Notes: generated from the sequence alone by a model not told the origin. Positions 7,319-15,594 are shown, counted from the stretch's first letter. The stretch: 64,000 nt of DNA from Streptomyces hyaluromycini (GCF_002217755.1 NZ_BCFL01000019.1:62001-126000); one strand, 5' to 3'. Made by a program: numbers and translations.

Positions 7319-8341
7319 GTGTCACCGCCCCCCGCGGTTCCCGACGGCCGTCGGCCGACCCTCGCCGACGTCGCCGCCCGCGCCGGCGTCTCCACGGCGC
7401 TGGTCTCCATCGTGATGCGCGGCGTGACCGGCGCGAGCGCGGCCACCCGCGAACGCGTCCTGCAGGCCGCCAAGGAGATCGGCTACCGCCCCGACTCCCG
7501 GGCCCGGCTGCTGCGCAGCAACCGCACCTACCTGATCGGCGTGCAGTTCGAGATCCAGGAGCCGTTCCACACCGACCTGGTGGAGCGCCTGTACGCGGCC
7601 GCCGAGTCGGCGGGCTACCAGCTCGCGCTCAGCGCGGTCGCGGCCGGCCGCAGTGAGCGCCAGGCTGTCGAGTCACTGCTCGGCGACCGTTGCGAGGCGC
7701 TGGTTCTGCTGGGCCCCCGGGCTCCGGCCGGCCGCCTCGCCGAACTCGCCGCCCTCCTGCCCGTCGTCTCCGTGGCCCGGCGGCTGCGTCCTGCCGTCCC
7801 CGGCGTCCGGGTCGTCCGCACCGCAGACGACGAGGGCGCCCGCCAGGCCGTCGACCACCTGGTGTCCCTGGGCCACCGGGACATCCTCCACATCGACGGC
7901 GGCCGGGCACCGGGCGCGGCCGAACGCCGCCGCGGCTACCGCACCGCGATGAACGACCACGGTCTGGCCGACCGCGTCCGCGTCCTGCCCGGCGGCCTGA
8001 CCGAGCAGGACGGCGCCACGGCCGCCCGCGCGATCCTCGACGCCGCCCCCTGGCCCTCCGCGGTCCTCGCCTTCAACGACGCCTGCGCGACCGGCCTGCT
8101 CGGCGCGTTCTTCCGTGCCGGGGTCTCGGTGCCCGGCGAGTTCTCCGTGGTCGGCTTCGACGACAGCCGCGTGGCCCGCCTGCCCCACGTCGACCTCACG
8201 ACGGTGGCCCAGGACATTCCCCGGATCGCGGAACTGGCCGTAGCCGCCGTGACGGTCCGCCTGGAGGGCGGTGAGCCGCGGACCGGCGAGGACGTGGTCG
8301 CCCCGCGGCTGGTGGTCCGGGGCACCACAGCACCTCGCTAG
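7319..8341 (+). CDS. LacI-family transcriptional regulator
   Basis: A 340-residue LacI/PurR-type repressor. The helix-turn-helix and hinge cover about residues 12-68 (TLADVAARAGVSTALVSIVM), followed by a periplasmic-binding-protein-like effector domain with the usual ending SVVGFDDSRVARLPHVDLTTV. The start is GTG at 7319 with GGGAGG upstream. It is divergent from the hydroxypyruvate isomerase gene and shares a promoter region with clear operators, so it most likely represses that gene and itself. The effector is unknown; a glyoxylate-pathway metabolite or sugar acid is an inference. Confidence 0.9.
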   Translation: MSPPPAVPDGRRPTLADVAARAGVSTALVSIVMRGVTGASAATRERVLQAAKEIGYRPDSRARLLRSNRTYLIGVQFEIQEPFHTDLVERLYAAAESAGYQLALSAVAAGRSERQAVESLLGDRCEALVLLGPRAPAGRLAELAALLPVVSVARRLRPAVPGVRVVRTADDEGARQAVDHLVSLGHRDILHIDGGRAPGAAERRRGYRTAMNDHGLADRVRVLPGGLTEQDGATAARAILDAAPWPSAVLAFNDACATGLLGAFFRAGVSVPGEFSVVGFDDSRVARLPHVDLTTVAQDIPRIAELAVAAVTVRLEGGEPRTGEDVVAPRLVVRGTTAPR

Positions 8342-8444
8342 CGGGGCGCGGATGTGTGCCCGAGGGGTGGGAGCCGGACGGGTTCTCGGTCACAGTGGGC
8401 GTACGCGGTCGAGGGGGAAACCGGGGCGGGGGGAGAGAAGGCCG

Positions 8445-9041
8445 ATGACGGAACCCGATCTGTTCGCACTGGAAGCCGCCGTGGTGGGGCAGCCGAAGCG
8501 TTCGAGGTGGCGCAGATACCTGGGCCCCGTCCTGGCCGTGTCCACCGTGGAGGGGACCCCGCTCGCCGAGGTCACGGACACGGACACCGACCACAAGCAC
8601 TTCGTCCTCACCAAAACGTCCGGCGAGTTCGTCGTGCGCATCGAGAAGCGTTCCTGGTCCGATCCGTTCGAGCAGTTCGGACCGGTGCGGTTCCGCTTCG
8701 TCGACGGAACGGACCGGGAGGTCGGCACCGCCCGTGCCCGTGGACCCATCAAGTCCCGGCAGCTGAGCTTACGGACGGAGCGGGGACGCCGGCTCTTTCT
8801 CACACGGCAGGGCCTGTCCGCCGAATGGCACCTCACCGAGGCCGACCCGGCAGAGAGCCCGGCGCCGGAGATCCTCGGCCGGGTCACCATGAGCACCATC
8901 GACGCGTGGATCGGGTTGCAGCAGTACGTCGTCGAAATGGCCCCCGGCCTGGACGCCTCCGAACGGCAGACCGTCGTCGCCTCGGTCGTCTGCCTGCACC
9001 TGATCCGCCGCCCTCCGGGCGAGGGCTCCGCTGTGGTGTGA
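8445..9041 (+). CDS. hypothetical protein, possible LURP-one/Tubby-like fold
   Basis: A 198-residue protein without a recognised domain. The alternation of beta-rich segments (FVLTKTSGEFVVRIEKR, GPVRFRFVDGTDREVGTARA) and a C-terminal hydrophobic helix (QTVVASVVCLHLIRR) recalls LURP-one/scramblase-like folds, only as a weak guess. The start ATG at 8445 follows GGGGAGAGAAGG, a good ribosome binding site. It stands alone downstream of the lacI gene. Confidence 0.6.
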   Translation: MTEPDLFALEAAVVGQPKRSRWRRYLGPVLAVSTVEGTPLAEVTDTDTDHKHFVLTKTSGEFVVRIEKRSWSDPFEQFGPVRFRFVDGTDREVGTARARGPIKSRQLSLRTERGRRLFLTRQGLSAEWHLTEADPAESPAPEILGRVTMSTIDAWIGLQQYVVEMAPGLDASERQTVVASVVCLHLIRRPPGEGSAVV

Positions 9042-9085
9042 GCGCGCCGCGGTCGACAGACAACCGTAGGCGCCCGTCGAGCGGC

Positions 9086-9319
9086 TCAAACCGGGGTCAG
9101 CACCGCGTAGTCCGCGAAGACCCGCCGGTACCGCAGGTGCCGGGTCTCCTGCGTGTGCCTGCGCTGCCACTCCTCGACCTCCGCCGGATGCCCGCACACC
9201 CCCGACTCGGCCCCGCAGTCCTTCTCGTCCCCCGACACGCACCGCGCCGCGTACTCCGGCGCCGCGCTCGCGTCCTGCGCGATCACGTACGGCACGTACC
9301 GGAAGACACGGCGGGTCAC
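9086..9319 (-). CDS. DUF7848-like hypothetical protein
   Basis: A 77-residue protein beginning VTRRVFRYVPYVIAQDA, with CVSGDEKDCGAESG and HPAEVEEWQRRHTQETRH, resembling the small DUF7848 proteins scattered in Streptomyces accessory regions next to XRE/DUF397 genes. Its cysteine pairs could bind a metal. The GTG start overlaps the stop of the upstream gene (GTGA, four bases), so translation is coupled. Function unknown. Confidence 0.65.
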   Translation of the reverse strand: MTRRVFRYVPYVIAQDASAAPEYAARCVSGDEKDCGAESGVCGHPAEVEEWQRRHTQETRHLRYRRVFADYAVLTPV

Positions 9320-9690
9320 GGCTGGTGCTCCACGCGCTGGTGCTGGCGCAGCAGCACGTTCGCGTCGGTGGCCGCGCTGTGGTCGTGGGCGACCAGTGCG
9401 GTCTCCCGGCGGCCGCCCAGCTCCGTGCACTCGGCGCAGCCGGGGACCGGCCAGGGCGGGCGGCTCAGGTCGTCGGGGTTCGGCGGCACGGCCCACGAGC
9501 TGCGGTCGTTCGCCGCGCGTACGCCCGCACTCAGCCGCTCTCTGTCCGTAGCGGGCCGCAGCGTCGAGGGATGGGCCTGCCACTCTCTCCCTCCCCCCAC
9601 CGGACGCAGCATCGCGTACGGCCCCGACTGGTCCCGGTATTCGCCGACCTGGTCGGTGGCGGTGTCGTAGAGCAGGGTTCCGGGCTCCAT
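9316..9690 (-). CDS. Streptomyces accessory hypothetical protein
   Basis: A 124-residue protein starting MEPGTLLYDTATDQVGEYRD and containing MLRPVGGGREWQAHPSTLRPA, a pattern of small Streptomyces proteins that accompany DUF7848-like and XRE/DUF5753 genes. Two cysteines (PGCAEC) may form a metal site. It is the first gene of a two-gene operon, translationally coupled to the next, and divergent from the XRE-DUF397 pair. Function unknown. Confidence 0.65.
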   Translation of the reverse strand: MEPGTLLYDTATDQVGEYRDQSGPYAMLRPVGGGREWQAHPSTLRPATDRERLSAGVRAANDRSSWAVPPNPDDLSRPPWPVPGCAECTELGGRRETALVAHDHSAATDANVLLRQHQRVEHQP

Positions 9691-9866
9691 GGCATTCGCT
9701 CCTTTTGTCCAACATCTATACGAAATGCGAGAGTTGGACTACTCTGCGTGTCGAGGCTGCTACGAGGATGGCCGGGAGGTGGGGTCGGCGCGCCGAGGAG
9801 GAGCGGTTCTTCCCCGTCTGGCGGCGCTAATTCCACAAATTCCATGGGGATTCAGGGAGGGGTGCG

Positions 9867-10709
9867 GTGCCGCAGAGGCGGGTGGTGACGGGACGCAGTC
9901 AGGAGCCCCGGCAGCGGTTCGCGGAGGAGTTGCGGTTGCTGCGGGCGGAGAGGGGGGTGAGCTTAAAGGGACTGGCCGAGGAACTGGGCTGGGACGCGTC
10001 CAACTTCGGGAAGATGGAGAGCGGCCGGAGTCTGGGGAGCCCGGAGATCGTGGAGGCGCTGGATCAGTTCTATGGGACGCCTGGGCTGTTGCTCGCCTTG
10101 TGGGAGCTGGCGGTTGGGGATCCGTCGCAGTTCAAGGAGCAGTATCGGCGGTACATGGTGCTGGAGGCCGAGGCGACCAGCCTGTGGCACTACGCGGTGA
10201 GCCGTCCGCCGGGAATGCTTCAGACTCCGGCGTACGTGCGCGAGGCGCTCGCGGCAGGTGGCCTGAAGGACGAGGAATTGGAGCAACAAGTCGTCGCGCG
10301 GATTGGACGGCAGGCGGTCCTGGAAGGCGACGACGCCCCGCCGTTTCGCGTCATTCTCTCGGAGGCCGTGCTGCGCAACTCGCTACGCGACCGGGGGGAG
10401 TGGCGTGAGCAACTGGAGTACCTGGTGGCAGCGGGAAAGCGCCCGAACATCACGCTCCACGTGCTGCCGTTCGGTACTGGCCTACATGGTCTGGCGAGCA
10501 CCGACGTGATGTTCCTGCGACTGCCGGACGGTCGCGCGGTGGCCTACGCAGAAAACGACGTACGGGGTGAACTGGTCGAAGAAACAGGCAGGGTTGAGCA
10601 CCTGCACCGCACTTATGATGCCGTACGTGACCTGGCGCTGAGTCCCGCCGAGTCCCGGACATTCATCTTGCGGATGCTGGAGGAAGTGCCGTGCGAGCCA
10701 TCGACTTGA
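9867..10709 (+). CDS. XRE-family regulator with DUF5753 domain
   Basis: A 280-residue DNA-binding protein. The XRE helix-turn-helix lies at about residues 15-70 (LRLLRAERGVSLKGLAEELG), and the remainder is the DUF5753 domain with its typical QTPAYVREAL, VLRNSLRDRGEWREQL and NITLHVLPFGTG motifs. These proteins pair with a small DUF397 protein and act like antitoxin or regulator partners in the WhiJ-type families of Streptomyces development. Start is GTG with GGGAGG six bases upstream. It overlaps the DUF397 gene by 19 bases. Confidence 0.9.
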   Translation: MPQRRVVTGRSQEPRQRFAEELRLLRAERGVSLKGLAEELGWDASNFGKMESGRSLGSPEIVEALDQFYGTPGLLLALWELAVGDPSQFKEQYRRYMVLEAEATSLWHYAVSRPPGMLQTPAYVREALAAGGLKDEELEQQVVARIGRQAVLEGDDAPPFRVILSEAVLRNSLRDRGEWREQLEYLVAAGKRPNITLHVLPFGTGLHGLASTDVMFLRLPDGRAVAYAENDVRGELVEETGRVEHLHRTYDAVRDLALSPAESRTFILRMLEEVPCEPST

Positions 10710-10978
10710 CCAACGTGACGTGGCGCAAGAGCAGCTACAGCAACTCCGACGGCGGCCAGTGCATCGAAGTCTCCGACGACCTCCTCCGCACCGCCTCCTG
10801 GCGCAAGAGCAGCTACAGCAACCAGGGCGGCGGCGACTGCCTCGAAGTAGCCCCCGGTCTCCCCTCCCTCGTCCCCGTCCGTGACAGCAAGGCCCCTTCC
10901 CGCGGAGCCCTCCTCTTCGAAGCCTCCGCCTGGGCGGCCTTCGTTGACGGAGTCAGGCGGAGTCTCCTGGTCGGCTGA
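10691..10978 (+). CDS. DUF397 protein with duplicated N-terminal unit
   Basis: A 95-residue DUF397 protein, partner of the preceding XRE/DUF5753 regulator. The unit WRKSSYSNSDGGQCIEV occurs twice (about residues 11-27 and 37-53), then comes the ending VRDSKAPSRGALLFEASAWAAF. A usual DUF397 protein is 60-70 residues with one unit, so an internal duplication has extended this one. It starts inside the upstream gene and ends inside the convergent toxin gene (26-base overlap). Confidence 0.9.
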   Translation: MRAIDLTNVTWRKSSYSNSDGGQCIEVSDDLLRTASWRKSSYSNQGGGDCLEVAPGLPSLVPVRDSKAPSRGALLFEASAWAAFVDGVRRSLLVG

Positions 10979-11342
10979 ACGACCGCAGTCGCGCCGCAAT
11001 CTCGTACGAGTCGAGGCGCAGACCACGGATGTCGTGGATCAGGTCGCGCCACAGCTCGAACTTCGTCTCAACGCGTTCCCCGGAGGCTTCCAGGTAGGCG
11101 ATGGCCACCCCGTACCCGTAGAACTCGTTGCGGGCGGGGAGCGGGCGCAGCAGGACGATCTCTTCCAGAAACGTGGCTGCCCGCCAGTACGCGTCGGGGT
11201 CCGCGTGGTCCAGGTGCGGGGTGTTGACCCGGTGGCGGGCTGTCATGCCGACCAGGACCGACAGGTCGTTGACGGTCAGGTCGTCCCGGAGGATCTCTTC
11301 CTGGCGGTCCAGGAACCACCGGTGGTCGACGTGCAGTTCCAC
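10953..11342 (-). CDS. Fic/Doc-like toxin component
   Basis: A 129-residue protein of the Doc-like branch annotated in Streptomyces as Fic-family toxin. It starts VELHVDHRWFLDRQEEIL, has an all-helical pattern, and the segment LRPLPARNEFYGYGVAIAYL aligns with the Fic core. The canonical HxFx(D/E)GN motif is degraded: the His is Arg and the Gly of GN is Arg, so AMP-transfer chemistry is doubtful. Start is GTG two bases after the antitoxin stop. The pair looks like a chromosomal toxin-antitoxin module, active or decayed. Confidence 0.7.
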   Translation of the reverse strand: MELHVDHRWFLDRQEEILRDDLTVNDLSVLVGMTARHRVNTPHLDHADPDAYWRAATFLEEIVLLRPLPARNEFYGYGVAIAYLEASGERVETKFELWRDLIHDIRGLRLDSYEIAARLRSFSRPGDSA

Positions 11343-11344
11343 GG

Positions 11345-11593
11345 TCAGGCCACCTGCCGGGTGCTGTGCGCGACGGGCGGAAGACCACCGAACTCGGCGT
11401 CGAAGGCTTCCATGATCCCGGGTTCGTTGATCACGCGCCGGAAGACCGCAGTGGCCGTCGCGAGGGCTCGTTCTTGCTGCTTCTCGTCGGCCAGTCGGGC
11501 CAGGTAGTCCTTGATGGTCAGCCCCTGGGCATCGGCGAGCTCCCGCAGTATGTCCCTGGTGGTGTCGTCGATCTTGACTGTGGTGTCGGCCAT
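11345..11593 (-). CDS. antitoxin of the Fic-like module
   Basis: An 82-residue acidic protein beginning MADTTVKIDDTTRDILRELA, with a ribbon-helix-helix-like N-terminus for DNA binding and a C-terminal helix (VFRRVINEPGIMEAFDAEF) likely to bind the toxin. It is the first gene of the operon. A -10 box TATACT ends exactly six bases before the ATG, so the mRNA is probably leaderless. An AGTAT...ATACT inverted repeat (11600-11618) overlaps this promoter and may be the autoregulatory operator. Confidence 0.75.
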   Translation of the reverse strand: MADTTVKIDDTTRDILRELADAQGLTIKDYLARLADEKQQERALATATAVFRRVINEPGIMEAFDAEFGGLPPVAHSTRQVA

Positions 11594-11620
11594 ATGGTGA
11601 GTATACCGTGAAGAATACTT
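11594..11620 (-). promoter_or_regulatory. toxin-antitoxin promoter/operator
   Basis: -10 TATACT at 11605-11600 on the minus strand, six bases from the ATG. The arms AGTAT and ATACT flank it, as expected for antitoxin autoregulation. Confidence 0.5.
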
Positions 11621-11635
11621 GTTCGACTACCGTTT

Positions 11636-12487
11636 TCAGGTGCGGTAGGCCCCCATCGCCACCTGCACGAACGACCGCAGCAACGGATTCCCGTCCCCCT
11701 CCGCCCACGCCACCACCACCCGGCTCGGCGGCATGTCGGCGACCGGGACCACCGTGAGCCCGGCTCCCGGGTCGTGGCCGGCCAGTGTCATGCCCACCGT
11801 GCCGTTCCAGAGCACCGCCTGTCGGCACTCCTGAACGGCTCGCACTACTGGCCCCTCCCGCGACTCCCCGCCGTTCCAGTACGACTGCCAGAGCCGGTCC
11901 GTGTCCTCCGGGAACCGGAACCAGCGCCGGTCGGCGAGGTCGGCCAGCTCCAGGCTCTCCCGGCCGGCCAGCGGATCGTCGGCACGGAGCAGCGCCCCCA
12001 CCGGATCGGCGTGCAACTCCCGTACGACCAAGCCCGTTTCGTCGAACGGCGCGCGGGTCAGGGCGATGTCGACGGCACCGGCGTGCAACCCGCAGGTAGG
12101 GTCCGTCAGGTCGGTCTCGCGGATACGGATCTCGACGCCCGGGTGCCGTTCGCGATACGCGCGAGCCAGGCGCCGTACGCCCGGATCCGTGCTGTCGCCC
12201 AGGAGGCCGACGGTCAGCACCCCGGCCCCCGCCGCCGTCGCGACCCGCACGCGCAGCCTGTCGGCCTGGTCGAGGAGCGCGCGGGCCTCGTCCAGCAGGA
12301 CCGCTCCCACCGGGGTCAGGGCGACCCCGGCCGGCGACCGCTCGAAGAGCCGCGCGCCCATCTCGGCCTCCAGCGCCTTGACCGCACGGCTCAGCGGGGG
12401 CTGGCTCATATGGAGCCGTGCGGCGGCCCGGCCGAAGTGGAGTTCCTCGGCGACCGCCACGAAATAGCGCAGCGTCCGTAGCTCCAT
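11636..12487 (-). CDS. LysR-family transcriptional regulator
   Basis: A 283-residue LysR regulator with an N-terminal winged helix (MELRTLRYFVAVAEELHFGRAA, about residues 1-60) and a two-lobed effector domain. Its promoter contains a textbook LysR box, ATAC-N7-GTAT (12497-12511), just upstream of the ATG. A near-identical copy of the box plus the first codons lies at 15749-15793 next to the cupin gene. This regulator therefore probably once sat directly divergent from the cupin-DoxX operon and controls it, before a 3.3-kb block separated them. Confidence 0.92.
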   Translation of the reverse strand: MELRTLRYFVAVAEELHFGRAAARLHMSQPPLSRAVKALEAEMGARLFERSPAGVALTPVGAVLLDEARALLDQADRLRVRVATAAGAGVLTVGLLGDSTDPGVRRLARAYRERHPGVEIRIRETDLTDPTCGLHAGAVDIALTRAPFDETGLVVRELHADPVGALLRADDPLAGRESLELADLADRRWFRFPEDTDRLWQSYWNGGESREGPVVRAVQECRQAVLWNGTVGMTLAGHDPGAGLTVVPVADMPPSRVVVAWAEGDGNPLLRSFVQVAMGAYRT

Positions 12488-12511
12488 ACAGCAACGATAC
12501 CGATCGGGTAT
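12467..12511. repeat. direct repeat copy 1: LysR gene start and operator
   Basis: A 45-bp sequence repeated at 15749-15793 with one mismatch (12489 versus 15771 region). It includes the lysR start codon, its first codons and the ATAC-N7-GTAT box. Confidence 0.88.
12497..12511. promoter_or_regulatory. LysR box (ATAC-N7-GTAT)
   Basis: ATACCGATCGGGTAT, the classical LysR binding pattern, ten bases upstream of the lysR start. Confidence 0.7.
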
Positions 12512-12561
12512 GGAGGCGGCGGATCACGGTGTCGCCTCTGGCCGAGGCCGCAGCGGTGCGA

Positions 12562-13215
12562 TCAGACCGTGGCGCGGATGATCAGCGTGCCGATGTGTCC
12601 CGGCGTCGGGGCGTCCAGCACCGTCGCCTCCGCTGAGGTGAACCCTGACCGGAGCAGGTGCCGCTCCCATACCGCGGGCTTGTAGCTGTACCGGTAGGTG
12701 AACATCGCCTTCCCTGCGAACCCGCCCTTGTACATGCCCTGCGGGCCGTAGGCGCCGGGGATGGCCGGTGGCTGGGATAACACGAAGACACCGCCCGGGA
12801 CAAGGCGCTCCCGGACAAGCGGGAACAGACGGGTCGGGTCGGTGAACCAGGCCGCGCCGAAGACGGAGTACACGGCGTCGTACCGGCCCTCGTCGGCGGC
12901 GAGCCACTCCAGGATCTCTCCCTGCTCGATACGGACGCCCAGCGGAGCCCACTTCTCGCCCGCGAGACGCACCATCCGCGGCGACAGGTCCACGCCGGTC
13001 GCCTTGACACCCTGCTGCGCGAGGTGGGCCAGCGCTCGGCCGGTGCCGCAGCCGACCTCCAGGACGGACTCCGGGCCGCCCAGCAGTTCGGGCCCGGGGC
13101 CGTGGCCGGCGTACTGGGTCCAGCAGAACGACGGCACGGCATCGTCCTTGAACGCCGACTCGGCGTAGGCGTCCCACAGTTCGGTCTCGGCGGCGATGTC
13201 GTGGGGAACGGGCAC
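12562..13215 (-). CDS. class I SAM-dependent methyltransferase
   Basis: A 217-residue Rossmann-fold methyltransferase with motif I SVLEVGCGTGRALAHLA (near residues 51-67), an acidic loop GVDLSPRMVRLA, and post-motif YDAVYSVFGAAWFTDP. The substrate is not evident. Similar small methyltransferases travel with XRE/DUF5753 and glycine-rich-like genes in Streptomyces accessory islands, as here. It lies inside the block bounded by the duplicated LysR promoter. A G/C hairpin (13249-13279) separates it from the next gene upstream. Confidence 0.85.
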   Translation of the reverse strand: MPVPHDIAAETELWDAYAESAFKDDAVPSFCWTQYAGHGPGPELLGGPESVLEVGCGTGRALAHLAQQGVKATGVDLSPRMVRLAGEKWAPLGVRIEQGEILEWLAADEGRYDAVYSVFGAAWFTDPTRLFPLVRERLVPGGVFVLSQPPAIPGAYGPQGMYKGGFAGKAMFTYRYSYKPAVWERHLLRSGFTSAEATVLDAPTPGHIGTLIIRATV

Positions 13216-13248
13216 GGCGGTTCCTTCGGGTCGTCGGGATGCGGGAGG

Positions 13249-13279
13249 CCCCGCCCTCGGGAGCCGTGAGGACGGGGCG
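13249..13279. terminator. possible hairpin terminator
   Basis: Arms GCCCCGCCCTC and GAGGACGGGGC with one mismatch, between the stop of the glycine-rich-like gene and the methyltransferase start. It would end the upstream minus-strand transcript. Confidence 0.4.
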
Positions 13280-13291
13280 AGTGTAGCCGGG

Positions 13292-13918
13292 TCAGTGGCT
13301 GTCGGGGACCTTGTCGTCGCACGGAGAACAGTCCGCGCCGTCGATGGCCCACAACTCCTCGTCGACCGCCCAGCCCTGCGAGCGGAGGAACTCGCCGGTC
13401 CGCAGGCACAGGCCGTCGCGGCGGCGCTCGACGAACGGGGCGTGGTGCTTGAATCGGCCGCCGTTGTAGAGACGGCAGATTCCCCACCAGACGGGTGTGT
13501 CGAGGATGAGCTGGTGGACGCCGATGTCGACGAGCTTGCCGACCCCGAGGTGCTGGTCGGGGTTCTCGATGGATCCCATGACGTACATGACGGCGTTGCC
13601 GAGGATGCGTTCGGCCATGTCGCGGACCATGGTGTGATCGCGCAGGAGCAGGGCGACCTCGCGGTCCCACAGGCTCATGCCGGAGTCGAAGATGTTGACG
13701 GTCAGTTCGGTGATCTGCGGGGCGACGGCGTTGAGGAGTTCGCGCGGGTCCCGGGTACGGGTTACGGCAGGTCGTTCCAAGGCGACGGTCACGTGTTCCT
13801 CCTGGTGTGGATGCCCGGCGCCCCATGCGAGGCGAACGAGGTTCGGGTCCGCGGAGCAGTCGCCGAGCCACACGTCCCCGGCTTCGTACCCCATGACAGA
13901 GCTGGTCGATTGGGCCAT
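13292..13918 (-). CDS. glycine-rich-domain-like (GRDP) hypothetical protein
   Basis: Up to 208 residues. The central part, ERILGNAVMYVMGS through GKLVDIGVHQLILDTPVWW to RFKHHAPF, resembles the small Streptomyces proteins annotated as glycine-rich domain-containing, with a conserved His in a VDxGxHxxIL motif and a second in FxHH. Two starts are possible: ATG at 13918, or GTG at 13792, which has an excellent AGGAGG ribosome binding site five bases upstream and gives 166 residues. The reading frame is open throughout. A cysteine-rich tail (GADCSPC) follows. Function unknown. Confidence 0.6.
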   Translation of the reverse strand: MAQSTSSVMGYEAGDVWLGDCSADPNLVRLAWGAGHPHQEEHVTVALERPAVTRTRDPRELLNAVAPQITELTVNIFDSGMSLWDREVALLLRDHTMVRDMAERILGNAVMYVMGSIENPDQHLGVGKLVDIGVHQLILDTPVWWGICRLYNGGRFKHHAPFVERRRDGLCLRTGEFLRSQGWAVDEELWAIDGADCSPCDDKVPDSH

Positions 13919-14005
13919 GACCAGGACCGTAGGGACTCTGATTGCTCGCCTGCGGGCCGATTGCGCGTGATTGCGTCCGCAGGTGGACAGCTTGCCTCTG
14001 ATTGC

Positions 14006-14854
14006 CTACGCGAGGTCCAGAGAGGCCCGAGCGCGGCCGATCAGACGGCGTGCCTTCGGCCCGTACTCGGCCGACTCGGCGAGCCATTCCCATGCACGTT
14101 CGTACAGCTCAATGTCCTCGGCGCCGTTGAGCCACAGTTCTTCGCTGATGGTCTCGACGATGACCAGTCGCCGGTCATAGATCCAGAACGCGTGCGGGGC
14201 CGTACGGCGTAGCTGCGCTCCGAACGGCAGGATGCCGATCTCGATGCGCCGTTGCCCGACGAGGTTGTACAGACGGTCGAGTTGTTCGGCCATCACGTCC
14301 GCAGGGCACGACCGGTGGTAGAGGGCGGCCTCGCACACCAGGAACCGGAACGTCTTCTCCGGGTCGTACAGCGCGTTCTGGCGGCGCATTCGAGCCTCGA
14401 CGGCGGCGTCGCTCGTCGAGGGGATCCCGCGGAATGCGGCGTTGGTCTCGAAGAGGACGCGGGCGTACTCCGGAGTCTGGAACAGGCCGGGGATGCGGAT
14501 GACTTCCAGCCCGCGGATCACCGTCGTGGACTCGGTCTGCCGTACCGCGATCTCCTGCCGCGCGCGATGCCCGCCGGCCAGCTGCCGCCGCCACGAACGA
14601 TGCTGCTGCTTCATGTCCAGGGAGGCCAGCAGCCCATGTAGTTCTGCCTCGGCATCTGCGCAGCCGACCGCCCGGGCCCACGCGGTGAGGTCTTCGCGAG
14701 TGGGGGTCTGCTTGCCGTTCTGCAAGCGGCTGACCTTCGAAGTCGGCCAGCCCAGTTCGGCTGCCACGTCTTTGCCTTCGAGACCTGCCTCGACGCGCAA
14801 CTCGCGCAGGCGCGCGCCGAGGGCTTCACGGGCGGTCTGGAAGTCGGTACTCAC
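14006..14854 (-). CDS. XRE-family regulator with DUF5753 domain
   Basis: A 282-residue DNA-binding protein with a helix-turn-helix near residues 10-65 (LRELRVEAGLEGKDVAAELG) and a DUF5753 domain (LEVIRIPGLFQTPEYARVLF, RIEIGILPFGA). Its GTG start overlaps the TGA of the DUF6879 gene by four bases (GTGA), so the two are translationally coupled. In Streptomyces, DUF6879 and DUF397 proteins are alternative partners of XRE/DUF5753 regulators, so this pair is probably a functional unit. Confidence 0.9.
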   Translation of the reverse strand: MSTDFQTAREALGARLRELRVEAGLEGKDVAAELGWPTSKVSRLQNGKQTPTREDLTAWARAVGCADAEAELHGLLASLDMKQQHRSWRRQLAGGHRARQEIAVRQTESTTVIRGLEVIRIPGLFQTPEYARVLFETNAAFRGIPSTSDAAVEARMRRQNALYDPEKTFRFLVCEAALYHRSCPADVMAEQLDRLYNLVGQRRIEIGILPFGAQLRRTAPHAFWIYDRRLVIVETISEELWLNGAEDIELYERAWEWLAESAEYGPKARRLIGRARASLDLA

Positions 14855-15594
14855 ACAGTGGAACGTACTCGTTCGGTGAACTCCCGCGTTGGCGTTGCGT
14901 AGTGCCATGCAGCGTCGCGGACCTGGCAGGCGGCGAGGACTTCGGCGGGGTCCTCGGTGACGTACACGCCGAGGGTGGTGTTGTTCTCGTCGAACGCGAA
15001 CCGGACCACGGTCTTGGAGTCGAAGATCCAGAAGTCGAGGTCGGGCAGCCGCAGTTGTTCGGCGTGGCTGCGGGTGAGGTTGCGGATGTCCTCGCCGGCG
15101 TCGACGGCCCCGAGGCCTGTCGCGAGCAGGAACCGCTGCCCCTCGGTCATCGGCTCGTCGATCAGCCGGACCCGCTCGAACCGCTTGCCCGCCTCCGTCT
15201 GGGCGCGGACGTTGGCATGCCATGCACTGTCCGGGTTGTAGCCGAACGACTCACCTGCCTGGAACTTCGGCCAGTTGGGACTCTTGAGGTCGGAGGCGTA
15301 TCCGCGACGGGTTTCCAGTCGCCAGGCGGTGTGCCGGAAGTCGCGAAACAGGTGCGAAACGGACGCGAACGGCTGGAGGTCGGGCGCCGGGGTCTTCGGC
15401 GCATAGCGCGTGAGCAGGCTGCGCGGTACGCGTACGAAGGTCTCCTCGGGCTTTACGTCCCGCAGCTGCGCAAGGTGCTCGGGGTCGGTCTCGCGGTCGC
15501 CCTGGACGAGGATCTCGTCGGTGCCCTCGATCTCGTACAGAGTGGGGCAGTCGCCTTCCTCGCTGGTCGTGCCAAGGAACCTGAGCGTCATCAC
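14851..15594 (-). CDS. DUF6879 family protein
   Basis: A 247-residue protein. Residues 1-65 form a small domain (LRFLGTTSEEGDCPTLYEIEG, ending VRVPRSLLTRYAP). About residues 80-247 form the DUF6879 domain, with LFRDFRHTAWRLETRRGY, TEGQRFLLATGLGAVDAGED, FWIFDSKTVVRFAFDE and the C-terminal VRDAAWHYATPTREF. It is the first gene of a two-gene operon with the XRE regulator. Biochemical function unknown; it is presumed to be the regulator's partner. Confidence 0.85.
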   Translation of the reverse strand: MMTLRFLGTTSEEGDCPTLYEIEGTDEILVQGDRETDPEHLAQLRDVKPEETFVRVPRSLLTRYAPKTPAPDLQPFASVSHLFRDFRHTAWRLETRRGYASDLKSPNWPKFQAGESFGYNPDSAWHANVRAQTEAGKRFERVRLIDEPMTEGQRFLLATGLGAVDAGEDIRNLTRSHAEQLRLPDLDFWIFDSKTVVRFAFDENNTTLGVYVTEDPAEVLAACQVRDAAWHYATPTREFTERVRSTV

